From the NCBI GenBank assembly GCA_034509425.1, contig JAVTVJ010000011.1, positions 4,526,001 through 4,590,000 of the forward strand: a DNA stretch of 64,000 bases, given 5' to 3'. Positions 25,551-39,528 of this stretch are shown here, piece after piece; the first letter of the stretch is position 1; each line of letters opens with the position of its first letter. The notes beneath the pieces were generated by a model, which was not told the origin of the DNA, did not search any database, and was given only the letters and a program-made list of their open reading frames with translations. Source of the stretch: Eopsaltria australis (taxonomy: Eukaryota > Chordata > Aves > Passeriformes > Petroicidae). Made by a program: the position numbers and the translations under genes.

Positions 25551-27479
25551 ATACAAGTACGTCTAAAAGATCTCACACAGGAAATACACAAAAGAAGCAA
25601 TCTGAAAAAAGATGGAGAAGATAAATATGGGAGAAGAAACAAAGAAAGGATTACTAGAAAGAGTAAATGAAATATCAGTAAAAAGATTTGACATGGCATA
25701 CAACAAAGTAACATAAGGCTTTAGTGATGAAGGCACTAACTTCAAGTAGAAGGCAATAAAATTCTATCAAACAAAGAGGCAACACAGAAGGGGACCATTT
25801 TAAAGACAGCATGGTTGAACATACATTCTGGAGTTCATGAAAGCATGAAAAAAGAGGAACTGAAACCAGTTTTAGTTAAGAGACAAATCTTAACACAATC
25901 AAGGGTTTCAGCTGTGGGAACAAAGAAGTATGAAATCCACGTAGAAGTCAACTGAGCACACGACAACAGGACTTAAAGCCCCACACTGATTTCTGACCTG
26001 CGTCAAAGAGCTATGCAGTGTGTTAAGTTTGACCTCTGACATGGTCTGAGAGTTGCTCTTTCCCTCAGTGATGGTCCTAGAAGTAGAGATACTTTGTCTC
26101 AGAGACAGACAAAATGCAGTGAAACAGAATAGTAAAAAAATTAGAGTTATTCCATCAGTTTGCAGATTTAATTTATATCCTGCTGTTTACTCATCTTTTG
26201 TCACATATTCTGTTGTTTTAATGATGGGAGCACAAAATTCACTAAGTAATCTCTTTATTTGAACCTAGGCTATAACCCATAGTAATTATGAGCAGTATGT
26301 AGTAATATTTTCACTATTTAGGACAGGAAGTGAAAAATACCAAACACATCTAAAATTGCATTAGGGATTTGTGCAGACAGAAGGTAATTACACAAAGTGG
26401 ACTTTGGCCAAGACTCTCACAGAATATGAAGCAATCTCAGAACATTGTGGAAATTACCATGGGATCTTTAATGATAAGTGGGCTAAATCTTCACTTAAAT
26501 TGTCCTAAAAAGCATGCCTTCTTTGACAGCATATTGTTACAGAGTGACAGGACCATTGTATTCCAAAATTAGATGGCAAGTCCAACACTACAGCACACAA
26601 GTGGAAAATCAAAAACAAATAAACAAACAAAAAAAAATCAAAGAACATAGCACAGTAATTTAAAACACAGAGCACAAGAAGACATCTCAAGTGTTTCACG
26701 TGCACAGAATTACTTGCTTCCTCTTCTAATTTATTTCAGATTAGTAAGAGATCCCTTATTTTAGGTCAATGTTATGACAATGGAAGTATGCCAACTTAAC
26801 CTTCATTTTCTTAATTAGCATTTAACAAGAAGCTTGTCCTCCTCTAGAAATATTTCTTTCCATAAGGAAGAATAACCTTGAACAGAAGACAAAGCTAAGC
26901 CAAGGAGAAGAGAAAAATGAAACTGAAGCTCCAAATATATTTACATGTCTTTAAAAGATATTTATTTACATACCCTTAAAATGTAAATAAAATAGATCTC
27001 AGGAAAAAATTACTTCATCTCCCAGAAACAAGCAAAGCACTCTATCTGTATTCATAACTACTCTGGGGAAAACCAACCACAAAAAACCCTCCCTCTTTTA
27101 CACATGCTCCCTACCATGGACCATGTGCTCATGTAACTCATTGTTTATCTAGTCTGGAGACAAAAATGCCATGAAAAAGCAATCACAAGGCAGATGGCTG
27201 GTTTCACTAATCTGACCCTATTTCTTCCAAGTAAATCTAGTCTACAACGGTGATGCCCCAAATAATCCACCATTGCTATAATACTTAGATTTGCATATTT
27301 AGGTTAGAAATGCCAGGCATTGCTGGATTAAGATTTTCCCCCAGTAAAACAATGCCTCGTCATAAATTCTCCCCCAGAGACCATGCAGATTCTTAAACCA
27401 GACATGACCACACGCTGAAAATCTGAGTGAAAGCACACTCACAAAACATTCTCACCAATGTTCACCTCTATAGGTGCAA

Positions 27480-28160
27480 TGCCTTTTACTCTGTTTAAAC
27501 CTGACCATATAGAGTGACAAATGCAGAGATTCTCTCCGTAGCCGCCCCCATGATAACAGATGACAAGAAGCAGCACAAGCTTCATCTCTTGCTAATTAAA
27601 CGAATCAATTAAGAGACTATTGTTGCAACTGTGTAACTGCTGTTCTATAGTGGCAATAACAACCCCACGGGGAGGTCTTTTACTACATTAAAATGCTGTC
27701 CTCCACAACTCCATTTGATATTATTAGAAACAGTTATTTGCGTCTTGCTGTCATATTAGTAGCAAAGGCAAATTATGGAAATATGCAGACCAGAATGGTC
27801 CCAGTATGAGATCAGGTTTGGTTTTCAACCTCCAAGGGAACAATTGCTGAAATTCCAAAGTTCCCTAAAGTTCTTTAATGGAACTGATAAATCTATCAGC
27901 ACAGCATCCATTTAGATTCTAGGTAAGGGTCACATATTTGCATACTTTCCTGCTAAGCTGATACAATTCAACTAGATAAATTATCATATTAAGTTTACCC
28001 TCCTGAGTTAAACTGATGGAGTTCAAAATTGTTTTCGATGGTTGTCATTAATCGCTGTTACATCCTAAATGCTCACTTCGAAATCTAATTGTGCTGGTGT
28101 ACCAAGGGTCATATTAATAGCATTTTTAATGTTAAATCTTTGTAAAACATGTTTATTTTA
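27480..28160. promoter_or_regulatory. Candidate conserved non-coding element or distal enhancer
   Basis: About 680 bp with no repeat signature and many developmental transcription-factor words: gctaattaaacgaatcaattaag (27590-27612), actattgttg (SOX-like), ttatttgcgtc, atatttgcatac (octamer-like), and gtcattaatcgctgtt. PCCA is the neighbour of ZIC2 and ZIC5 in human, so a bystander enhancer is plausible. The motifs are seen; conservation and function are not tested. Confidence 0.3.
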
Positions 28161-31100
28161 CTGATATTACCACTGAAGCCTAGAAGACTAATGAGAAACA
28201 AAGTATATTTATTATCAATAAAAACTTCATTTAAAATTTACATTCAGAGACTTAAATTAGCTTTACTAACTTCATCATGCCTTTGTTTCATTAAGATTCC
28301 TAGTTAAGCCTCAAAGTTATATAAATTAATACTTCCTAAGCAGTTCTTGGGTTTATGTCAAAGCTGCAGACATCAAAAGGCTGTTTAAAAACATGGGCTA
28401 CATGTATGTTTAGTACATGGCAGTAAACATCTTCATAAGAAAATGCTCATCTTCACTATGAGGCAACAGTCTTGGTACAGTTAAAAAAAACCAACGCCAA
28501 GACTTTTTTGGCCAAATAATGCAATTAGTAATTATTTCAGTGGTAAATCATAGTCTACCAAAGTAAATTGCCTGAGTTAGACCTTTGGGTAAGCTGTCGA
28601 CTTGGCTTCCAAGAAGTAACAGTCTAACCAACCAAGTTCAGTCCTTGTCCTTAAAGTGTTACTGAGCTCAGTAAGAAAGAAACTTGTCAAATGAAGTATG
28701 GAAAATCAAAAAGCCTAATTTTTCCATTGCTTATTTCTGAGGGATGAGGGGCCTCATTTATTATGAGCAAAGACCACTCTACTACAGATAGCAAACACAC
28801 TACAGAATCCACCAACATTAAGGATGTTCATGGAAATCCTGACCTACTTGTGATGTCATCACTTTTTTTTTTCTGCAAATTACAACTCTAATTGACAATA
28901 CAATAAAATACCAAGATAAAAATGAATAAATAAAATGCAAAACATTAGAATTTAAATGCAATAGCCTACTTCCATCCTGGTTTTGTAAGAAAGCAATGCT
29001 TGCAATGCAGATTTCTGCCTCTCAATCCCCATTCCCAACTTCTTATCCAATCTGTACCCACCTACACTATTTAAACTGCTGATCAATTCCAGCCAAATTG
29101 ATTCAAAGAAAAGGTAACTCCATCTACCTACAAGTACTATAGCTATGTTTTTACAAGTCTTCTGAAGAGCACTGGCTCTGTTACAGAAACAAGACCAAAG
29201 TCCATAGTCCAGTTGAGGGATATTAGGCAGCAGCCAACTAGGTATCCAACAAGCACCTATGCATCTTCAGCTTCACCTTAGCACCACCACCTCTTGTTCA
29301 AGCAGATCTCAGGCAAATACTACAAGAAGTTGTTCTGTGGGAACTTGTGGCGCTTCTGATTTCCTTTAAGTCACAGAAGCAAAATTCAGAAAAGAACTCC
29401 AAGCACTTCCTTATTTCTCGTTCTAAAGGAATCCTGAGCAAGATTTCCAAAATAATCTGATTATTTTGATTTTAGGGACATAGCTTTAGGGAACACCGGT
29501 ATGTCTAAATCTCACAGGTGTTTTTGAGTTTGCCCCCACTGGATAGTTTTAATATATTCATTATACCTACTGCTTTAAAACATGTAAATAATATATAAGA
29601 GATTTGAAATGTGAACAGCATATGTAGCTGTATGACTGCACCTGATCATTCACACCTCATGAACTGGAACAAACCTCACTGTCGAGTCCTAATGATGGTC
29701 ACTAGTCTCACAAGTGAAATCCTTGTGGTGTGAGTTACCCACTTTCCACAGAATACTGCAGCACCTTGCTGCCAAGTCTCAGGATTCTCATCATCCATGT
29801 TCAAAAGGGATTTGAAGAAGTTATTGTTTTCAGAAACAACTGAAGGTTTTTCTGTTGACACCTTTTGCACTACTGAAATGCCACTGATGATAGCTCTACT
29901 ACTAGAAGCACCGTGGTTCACAGTGCCTCTGAAAATGGATGAAAAGAAAAGAAAAAAAACCCTATACAACAGTACAATTCCCTTTAGATCAGCAGGGACC
30001 CTAATCTTAAGGCTTGTGAATAGGAAGAGTAAAAAACCATTTTAAAAAAGACATTAGCTTGCAAAATAAACACCTACTGGCCTATATTTATTTTCTTGTG
30101 GTTAGTACTTTGCATATTCCAATAAATACCACCTTTGTAACCTCTGCAGGTCTTCAACCAATGTTTGAAAGTCTGCATAAATCTTCAGTATCTAATTTCA
30201 GAAGTATCACATATAGAAAGAAAAGCATAAAGAAAGAAAAGAACTTGTTAAGAACTGCAATGATTTCTAAGGGTGAAAGAAGCAGGTTGTTAAACATTTG
30301 CCATTGTGAGCTGAATCAGACTCATGCAGCCAAAGCTTTATAAGAACGCAGGGAGAAGGAAAAAAAGAGGAGGAAGCTGTCTGCTGATGAGATTATACAC
30401 AGACTGCAGGGTTTCAGGACAATTTGTAAACTTCAGTAATGGGACAAAAAGTTGGAAGTTTGCTGTTGAAGCAAAAGCAGATAAGCATGTCAAGAGGGAG
30501 CAGAAGGGAGAATCAGGAGTGAGAAAAGTTAGTACAGTGGCCTGTAGCTCCTAAGATTACCCTAGATAAATAACTGAAATAAGAAAATACAGAAAGACAG
30601 GATGCCAAGGCAAAGATTTTGAGGAATGTCTTTATGTAAAGCTCTCCATTTCTGACTGCCATGAACAGGATACAGAACTAATAACCCTGATTGTGTGTGG
30701 AATATCCCTTTGCCAATCTATCTGGAAGTAGCTAAAATCCAAAACTCATTAATACTAACTGTGATTACTACTGCACTACAATATATGCCAGCTATGCTAA
30801 AAAGCATGTCCAGGGCTTGACAGAGACTACTTTTCCTAAATCCAGTATTCTCGACCTCGAATTTGAAGATCTGGTTGCAGTGGTGGGTCTCAGGACTATT
30901 TTAAATGAGTCTGCAAAGAGGCTGAAGAAAAGGACATGTAGAATCAACAGGCTAATTGCAATCATAAGTGAGCATAAGCTACCACAGCATAACTTCAAAT
31001 ACTTTGTAAATCAAAAGTGGCAAAAAGCACTCCATTGGCGATCAGACTGAAGCAATGGGAAAACCTCCAGTGAGATGAAGGAACCAAGAAAACAGTGCTA

Positions 31101-31897
31101 GGAAACTCAGAAAGCCCCTAAAGATGGCTTGACTCTTAAGCCAGAGTTATTCCAATCTGTTCCATGTGCGTTCCTATCTTGTGTTCCCCCATATTGTAAA
31201 GTAATATACTGAACAGTATGCGATGTGTATGTTCCTTCATAATTCCTCAGAGGAAAAAACAGAACTGTTTCTATTTCTGCTGCGATTTTGGAGAAGATCA
31301 AAGAAACAGCATAAACAGAGGAGAGGGCAGAGGATAGGGACCATCTCTTTTGAGGAAAGTGTTCCTCTCAGTCAGCAGAGCATCACTGTCAAGCATGGCC
31401 TGCAGCCCAAAGCTGACAATGACATGAAAGATGTGATGGAGCCAGGCTGCTCATTATCTGAACATACACAACTTCTTTATTTCAAATTCTGCACACAGTC
31501 TAGAATCTGTTTAATGCTTGCACAATAATCTGCAGCTCTCTATATACTTGCAGCTTTCTTAGTGTTAAAGGCTGCCTGCCCAGACGTATGTCATTGCTGA
31601 AGTCCAGCTGAGAGGCCTGAATAACCAACAAATGACTGGGGCCAGCAGTGGGCCAGCCAAAAACATTCCTCTCACGTCAGAGAACAGAAGGTGGAACGAA
31701 AAGACAAAAGGCGCAACAGAAACTGGAGGGTAATTAGAAAGACAGGAATTAAAGGTGGACTTTGGTCCTCTGAGAACTCAAACATCCAGTTTTTTGAATT
31801 GCAGAGGCTGAAGCAGAAGCTCTGTGTATAACTTAGTGTTTTTCTATAGATTTTATGTATCTACTTCATATGATCATTACATCTAGAGAAAAAGTCG

Positions 31898-32299
31898 TGC
31901 AGGGAGCAGCTGAAGGAGCTGGGGTTGTTTACCCTGGAGAAAAGGAGGCTCAGGGGGGACTTTCTCACTCTCCACAAATGCCTGAAAGGAGGTTATAGCC
32001 AAGTGGGGATTGGTCTCTTCTCTCAGGTAACAAATGATGAGAGGAAACTGCCTCAAGCTGCACCAGGGGATGTTTAAATTGCATATTTGGAAAAAAATTT
32101 TTCATGGAAAACGTTGTCAAACATTGAACAGGCTGCCCAGGAAAGTGGTGCAGTCACTGTCCCTGAAGGTATTTAAAAGATGTGTAGACATGGCACCTGG
32201 GGACATGGTTTAGTGGTGGATTTGACAATGCTGGGTGAATAGCTGGAATTTATCACCTTGGAGGTCTTTTTACAATCTAAACAATTCAGTGATTCTGTG
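31898..32299 (+). mobile_element. CR1 LINE 3' fragment, sense
   Basis: A recognisable CR1 order: 'ggagcagctgaaggagctggggttgtttaccctggagaaaaggaggctc', then 'ctctccacaaatgcctgaaaggagg', then 'ggctgcccaggaaagtggtgcagtc', 'cctgaaggtatttaaaaga' and a 3' end at 'caattcagtgattctgtg'. About 400 bp remain, covering the C-terminal end of ORF2 and the 3' UTR. It carries stops and small indels. Confidence 0.93.
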
Positions 32300-33525
32300 T
32301 TTTTGACAAACCTACTTCTGTGAGCTGCCTACACACAGAAGACACCCCATTAATGACTGCTTCCTTATTTCCTGCATTCTTGCTTTTGGGCACAGTTTTA
32401 GACATTAATCTGAATCATGTACTATCTTGTTTCCTTTTTCTTTGTACAATATATAGCACAACCAGATTACCTGTTGTTATGGTAATGCTATTAATAAATA
32501 CACTATGTGAATAAACCTAGCGTGAAGTGGCAAAATAGCAGGACTCCATCAGCACACCACATCTAGTGACATTCATCAGAGGGGACAAATGAGCAAAAAC
32601 TCATGTAAAATCTCAATTACAGCAATAACCCAGGATCTCCTCTGCAATAATTTAGTGAGGACTCAAAATGCTATCCTCACAAGAAAATCAAACCAAATCA
32701 GTGCAATTTCCCACTCAACAACTATTTCTTACAGCCACAAGTTGCTTGCTTCTCAGGCAAACATCCTCGTGCATCTTCCAAAAGCAAGAGTCCCTATCAT
32801 ATCTGAAACTCACAACCCTCTATCAAAAAACAATTTGGAGAAAATAAGCCATATAATGCCACTACAATTTGAAGAGAAGAGAAATTCTCAAGTAGCAATG
32901 AATTTCTACACAAGATCAGAAACAAACAAAAGCATTATTACAAATCCATGTAGACCCCCAAGTGATGCTAACAGCGTGCACTCAAAGCTATGATATCACT
33001 GGAGAAAGCAACATGATTTTTCCTGTTCTCCTCTAAAATAACATAAATACGCTGCCACACTAACAGAAACATTCATCTTACTGCCCAGATGTTTACCATA
33101 TGTTATGCAGCACAATTCATATTATACTGTTGTCTTTCATCTGCAATGCAGTCTCCTCTGTCCTGCACCTAACTAACTGGAACAGCCAGGATATTTCTAA
33201 TAGAGAAGCACAGCTTTCACTTCCCCTCAGAGTGTCAGTTGCCCTCCTGAAGCAGGAGCTTGTGTTTTGTCAAAATCCAGTAGCAGAGTTATTTCTACCA
33301 CCCAATGTCAAAAAATCAACTGAAGCTATTTATTGAAGCTGATGCCTTCCTGACAAGCCAGGCAAGCTGTGCTCCTTACAAGCTGCTTCTAAAAATATAT
33401 TCTGCTGGACAGGTCAGTGCTCTGTACACTCCACAGCACTGTGCTGCCTGGTACCACTGGAATGCCATCAACATTTGCCTGACCAAAAGGAACACAGAAT
33501 GCTCAGTTATCCTTTATGTTTGCTA

Positions 33526-33560
<35 letters not shown>

Positions 33561-35842
33561 AGAGTAACTTTGCAAGCTGTTTATTATGTTGATAAAAATA
33601 CATTATAATAATGAGCAATCAAGACTCTTTTGCTGCTAAACATTCCTTTCAAACACTTCCTAAGTCAACCACACTTAGCAAGGGTTTAATAAGAGATACG
33701 TAATGGTGAACTCAAAATGTATCTCTAGGGCCTTCCTTAAGATAACATTTTCTTTGTTTGAACATTTACATTTGTGTACGTGCACATGTACACACATACA
33801 GACTGTATGTGTATCTATATGTGCAGCAATTTGTAGTGGATATCATTGCATCTTCCCCTCATTACCTAAACTGAGTATATTAAGTTTAAATCAGAACACT
33901 ACAAGGATGTTAAACAAGTGATGGACAAATGAAATAGCAGGACTTAGGGGAAAGGAGGACAGTGGGCTAGAGGAACTGAGAGAAGCACAGGCACAGATTA
34001 GATTCTGTGGGAAAACTGGTATTGGCGCAAACCCTGGGAAGCAGATTTCATTACTGTTTCTCTACCCTGATTGCTGAAGTTCTCTCTCTGGGTTTGATCA
34101 GCAAGATGTGCATAATTTATATAACATAAAAAAATCTCAGACTACTCAAGGCTTTTCTGTTTAGTCCTCCTGAGAATTTTAGTTGTAATCACATACTTGA
34201 TTTCCCCAAATAACTAGGATTCAATAAACACACATGAGATAGTCAGTAAGATCTAACATACATTACAATCCATTTTCTCTTTCATCTTTTTTTTAAAAGC
34301 TAAAAGCACATCAGTTCTATTCCCTCTTTTATAATCCTTTCCTGTTGCACAAGGCCCAGAACACGAGTTCTGGTCTGTAAGTGAGACTTCAGGGCACTTC
34401 TAACAAATGAATACAAAATATTTTCGTACCTAATCTGAGCAACAGATTTAATATTTAATGTCACTAAATACACAATCACTAAATACACTAAATACAGAAC
34501 CTTCCCTGCTACAGCACCCATTTACACAGAAATCAATTAACATCTACTCAGTATTATCAACTCGCATTCGTGTTTACATTTTATCTACTTGCAGTAATTA
34601 TTTTCTTCTCACACAAAGACTATCTGATCAGCCACCCAGTAGCAATCTCACGTACACAGGTTGCAACTCCAGAGCTGAAGCATCATTATAAATACAATAG
34701 TGCAGAACAAAACTTCATTTTTATGTCTTTATGCTACTCCTACTCTGCTTGTGACTAAGACAAATAAATAAATATGCATACACAGGGATATATTTATAGA
34801 AGTAAAAAATATTAGGGGCACTTTTCATTTCTAAAAACAAACACGTAAGGTAAAAACGAATGCAAGGTATTGTTAAGTTTACCATGTTACACCTTACAAA
34901 CAATGGCTTCATAGGACTTGAAGAAGAACTAATCATGAGTAGAATGAAAGCATGATCATATGCAATCCTAATCCATTGGTGTCTAAAACAAATAGTGCAC
35001 AAAGATGTTAGGACTAAATTCTAAATGAAATTTTTCATTCCTAGGCTTTTCACTACAGTGAAATCTATTGGCAGCAAGCAGGACAACTTACTTCAGAGGG
35101 TACTTCAAATTTGTTTCATTTTCAGAACTATTTTTAGATGCATATGGAACTTGGAAAAATTCAATGGCTGCATTTTAACCATACAAATCACAGAACTGGA
35201 AGTTGCTTCAATCACATGTATGTTTATAAGCACCCATAACCTAACACAAAACTTGTATATTTTACATGACTGATCCACAGAATAATTTTACTGAGTAAAT
35301 TCTGTGTAATTGGACAAAATCTGATTAGGCTTTTAGGCATACTTCTATCTGGCAAACAAAATCTGAGAGAACTACAGAGCTACCAAATCCGTTTAGAGCG
35401 AGAAAAAGCAGAACATTTGCATTATTAAACAGCCTTTTCCTAAGACAGGTACTGACCCACTCAGGGATACAGGGGTATGTGATACAGCGAAGCAATAGTG
35501 ATCAGAAGGTTGATGTGGTGAGGAAGAGTGGGATTGATCCTGATGTGCAGTAAACCTCACTATATTGCAGTAAGCTTATGAATCTACAACCAGTTACTTT
35601 CAGATCCCTTTTAAATTAAATAGATGCAGACTTGAATCAATAGAAAGGTAGAACACAAATAATGTGCCTTGAAAGTTTGCTTCAGTTGGTCTACATTCAC
35701 CTGTTGAACTCAAAATATTTACACATAATAATGATTCCCATAACTACAAATGTAAATGTACCAAAAGTGTAATTTAGCTACTTTCTGTTTACATTATATT
35801 CTTCTACCAACTTTTATCAATAAACAGTTATTACATGCTTAC
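32300..35842. other. Intron 21 sequence before exon 21
   Basis: About 3.5 kb without another exon. It contains a 30-A homopolymer (33528-33557) and chance open frames at 32589-32993 and 33100-33529 that I could not relate to any protein. Confidence 0.6.
33528..33557. repeat. 30-base A homopolymer
   Basis: An unbroken run of 30 A followed by gagagagt. It could be a retrotransposition tail on the plus strand, but the preceding 500 bp match no transcript or element that I recognise. Confidence 0.9.
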
Positions 35843-35896
35843 CACTGTGCCTAGAAACTGAATGCTCGTCTCTCCAGAGGCATTCCGAGAAATCCG
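35843..35896 (-). CDS. PCCA: PCCA coding exon (human exon 21 equivalent), BT domain
   Basis: This 54-nt minus-strand exon encodes RISRNASGETSIQFLGTV, aligning with human PCCA at about residues 616-633 (human has a C at the first position). The acceptor is strong (TTTGTGTTTTTCAG|CGG) and the donor is GTG|GTAAGC; both ends are phase 0. It follows the 47820-47918 exon directly in frame (TIQ then RIS). Human exon 21 has the same length and is the exon affected by the well-known propionic acidaemia splice deletion after c.1899, as I recall. Skipping it would remove 18 residues without a frameshift. The next exon should begin with a YKV-like peptide and is not found below this point. Confidence 0.92.
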
Positions 35897-36129
35897 CTGA
35901 AAAACACAAATGATTTTGAAGAACTGATTAAAGCAACTCAAAATTTGTAACCATTCTGGTTTTTTTGTCACATCACTCTAAAGTAATCAAAAATAATTGA
36001 ATACATAAATTTATACACAAAACAGGTAAAATAATTTCCTTCAACAGAAGTACTAGAAGTCTAAGTCATACTTCATCTCAGATTTTGGTTTTAGTTCAGT
36101 CAACCCAATACAGTTTATTTTTGAAGGAC

Positions 36130-36226
36130 AATGAAGGCAAATATGGCCAAGTACAACACAGAGCAACCTTGTGCTCGAATGTCATGAATAATGAGGCTTC
36201 TGCTATCTCTGTGATTCTGTATTCCT
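36130..36226 (+). mobile_element. Possible decayed CR1 3' end, sense
   Basis: Weak similarity to the CR1 3' UTR: 'aatatggccaagtacaacacagagcaaccttgtgct', ending 'ctctgtgattctgtattc'. The middle is too diverged to be sure. Confidence 0.35.
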
Positions 36227-36749
36227 GTTACTCATATTTAGTATAATCTTCATTCTCTCCTAATGAGAGACATTTTAATCTCTTTTTAAAATGCAAACCT
36301 TCAATGATGCTACTTTGAAAACAGAAAAAAAATGACCTTATGAAATGTCCGGTCACCTACTGTGGTTCAGGAGTTGATTGAAGTTATTAAAGAGTCTTCA
36401 AATATTACATTGTCAGGAAGCCACAAGAAAATGCAAGAGAAAATACATTACTGGTTTCACACAGTACTAAACATAATTTAAATATGCAAAACATGTAACG
36501 AATGCTTTCTTCCTGTGAATTGTTTTATCCTTCAGTGTAAAAAGTTTTTCTCACATTCAGTTCCTACTGTTTAAGCTATGACCCACATAGGTCCCAACTC
36601 ACGGGACACAGCCCTAATTTTACACAATCCCAAGTGTTCATACAAGTACTAAAGCACAGACCTGAGAAGATGAGTATTGTTGCAAAGAACCGCACAGAAA
36701 TCTTCAGCATTTGAAAGACAATATCATAATCATAATAAAGATAACATAA

Positions 36750-37118
36750 GAACAGGGCTGCAAATAATCTTGAGAGGTCTTCTAGCCTAAGACTTCCAGC
36801 AGAATCAAAACACACCAGTGTCACTCCCAAATGATGTGTTTCTAACTCATTCTCAAAATCTTTCAATTGCAAAAATTTCACAATCTTCCTAAGCAATTTA
36901 TCCCAGTGTTTTGCATCTTAACCACAAGGAAGTTTTCCCCTAATGTTTGATTAAAATAACCCTTACTTCAAACTTTATTACACATATTAATTCTCGTCTT
37001 TTTCATTACACACAGGAAACGCAGATTATTCCCTTGCTTTCTACAGCTACCTCCAGGTATATGAAGAGCCCTTATCATGGCTCCCCTAAGTCTTGTCTTC
37101 TTTAGACCGAATGAGAAA
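36750..37118 (-). mobile_element. Ancient L3/CR1-like LINE fragment, antisense
   Basis: The plus strand holds antisense words typical of old L3/CR1 3' regions: 'tatgaagagcccttatcatggctcccctaagtcttgtcttctttagaccgaatgag', preceded by a stretch in the place where the conserved 'cacaaggaagtt' segment sits. Divergence is clearly higher than in the other CR1 copies, suggesting an insertion older than the modern avian CR1 subfamilies. Confidence 0.6.
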
Positions 37119-39528
37119 GTGCTACACAACAACAGCTAGATATCCCCCAAAACAATTTTAATAGCAATAAATTAACTCCTGGTCCCTTCTCACTAATGGT
37201 GCATGTTCCTCAGCTACACTGTATGAAGTAATAATTACTACAGCCCAAACATGCTTATTTTTTGGCTTAACAGGTCACACACTGACATTGCAATCTGTAC
37301 AATCATATGAAAACAAAGGGTGATGTGCCAGAGCCTGACATATTTCAACAATAATGATTAATGGAATGGAAAATATGGGAAATAAAATTTCATACAAAAC
37401 CTGACGTTTACTTTTATAAAGGAAACAGGAATATACACTTTTCCCACAGTCTAGGATAAACACAATCAGGTTTTGGAAACCACAAAGAAGAACAAAGTAC
37501 CGGCTGCCTACAATGAATGAACTGCATGCCAAAACAAACAAGTCCCAACCACTTGATAAGCTGTCAGAAAATGGCAAGCTGAAAAAAATTAAAGGATTTA
37601 ATTTCTTTTTTTCCTGGAATGCCCTCCACCCTCGTTATAGTTCTGTCACTTATTGTGCTACCCTTTTGTCCGCTTTCAAGGGTCATTAGAGACCTTTTCA
37701 TGTCCTAATAAAAATTCCATTTTTTTGGCTAATCTCCCTGTCACACAGAAAAACACAACCTAAAAAACAAAACAAAACAAAAAGAAAAATAGAGCCCTTT
37801 TGTCATTTTCTTTAAAGGCTTTCAGAGTAAAGCCAGGTATCTTGACAACTTGACTTACTTTTCACAACTGAAAAGCAAATCATTAAAGTCTTTCCTCACA
37901 CAGACTTTCTTTACTTGCAGCCAAATAAGCTACCGCAGCAAAAACCAAGCCCTTTCAAAAATAATTTACTGACCACTTAAAGAAAGCCAAATAAATATGC
38001 GTATAAAGAAGGCACCTTCTAAAGCCTCAGTCTCAAGAGAAGACAAAGATAGCAGCAGCATTTTTCCTGCCCTTACACTGTTTGAGCACACTCGTATCAC
38101 AGTATAGCAATTCCTCAGCACTGCTGTTTGTTGTGTCTAAAATACAAAGCATTACATTCAGTGTCGATCACATTTAAAGTCAGTATAAGCACTAAAATCC
38201 ATCTCTTAACTTAACATCCAGAGAGGAGGGGATAATGGGGAAGGTTAGGAAAATAGTTAAGAAACAGATGAGAAAAAGAAATTTCCCTCATGGATATATG
38301 TAAAAAAACAAAAATAAGAAAGGAAGGTAGAGAAATTCTCCAAGTAACAAAACATATGTTACAGCAAGACCAAAAAGAGAACTGCCAGGCTTTTGAGAAC
38401 TGGGTTACAAAAGAAGTCAGAACATTATCATAATTAATGTTTCAAATTACAGTTGTAAATAAATTTCAGCTATTAGACGTGATTAGATTTTTCTGAAAAG
38501 AGTTATTTCTGTTCCACTGGCAGGCTTGTGTTTCTGGGATTTGTAAATGTAATTGATGTTTTCAAGAAAATGAAAGGACATGGTTAACAATCATTCTTTT
38601 ATTTCCCACCTCTTTAGAAAAAGGACCAGTCTCCAGTTTCTCTTGTAAAGTTAGATATTTACATATTCTATACCTCATAATAGATGGTTTCATATTGCAT
38701 GTGATAGCAGGAAAGTAATCAAATAGAGGTAACAATAGAGAGTAGCTAATTATATGCATTGTCATTGCTTTCCTAATAAATTGCATATTATTTGCTAGGA
38801 GGTTTACACTAAAAAGGCAAGGGAAATTTATCATTTACTCAAAGACAAAACATCCCCATGTGTTTATCTGCCAATACAGTTAAATTATATTGTTGGCATA
38901 AATTATGCAACCTTAGATATAACCAATGCTTTTCTGGTTCTTTCAGCGGACAGAGCTTCAGACTAACTTAATCAGTATCATATGAGTTAAAACTATATTT
39001 TTCTTTCCTTATGAGAAAGTAACAAGCTAAATCAAATCTGAAAAAAATCACAACTTCAAAAAAATCCATCTGCAGTCTCAAAGCTGTCATATGGGCGTGA
39101 GTGTTACATAAATATTATATGTATTTTTACACACACAGGTTACAGTATGTTATACTGCATATGCTATGTATATACAAACAAAATGCTTATGCACACATGT
39201 AAAAATAGAAAAGTCTATACAATCATACAAAATGTGTTTGATTCTCCTCCTCTATCTTGTGTATGCTACACCACAGTCATTTTACAAATAATCATTTTAA
39301 TCTGTAAATCCCAGTAAATTACAAGAGGTTAGTGTGAGATGACTTTAAATTCTTCTGCTTTGCCATAGAAAATTATTTCCACTTAGTTGGGTATCAATGA
39401 TGTATTCATTGTAAGATGCAGTACGGTTACAATCAGCTTTGCATTAAGCCTGCAGTGGATGAGCACTAGCAGATAAAAAAGATAACAACCTTTACATGAA
39501 GAAGGATAAAGCAGCTCAAGAAAACATA

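Larger units (their letters stand above)
23815..31897. other. Intron 21 sequence, mostly unique
   Basis: About 8.1 kb with no exon. It includes a G-rich tract at 25511-25550 and the strongest candidate conserved non-coding block at 27480-28160. Short open frames near 30059-30554 and 31223-31528 show no recognisable protein. Confidence 0.55.

Noticed and set aside
32589..32993. 134-codon plus-strand open frame
   Set aside because: It lies in intron 21 with no recognised protein features or splice signals and reads as low-information sequence. A chance frame is the simpler view.
1..35842. Search for the PCCA biotinyl exon (EAMKM) and the YKV exon
   Set aside because: I looked for antisense words for EAMKMQN and for the LAAELNKF-like segment and saw none. 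These exons must lie beyond the low end of the window or were missed by eye.
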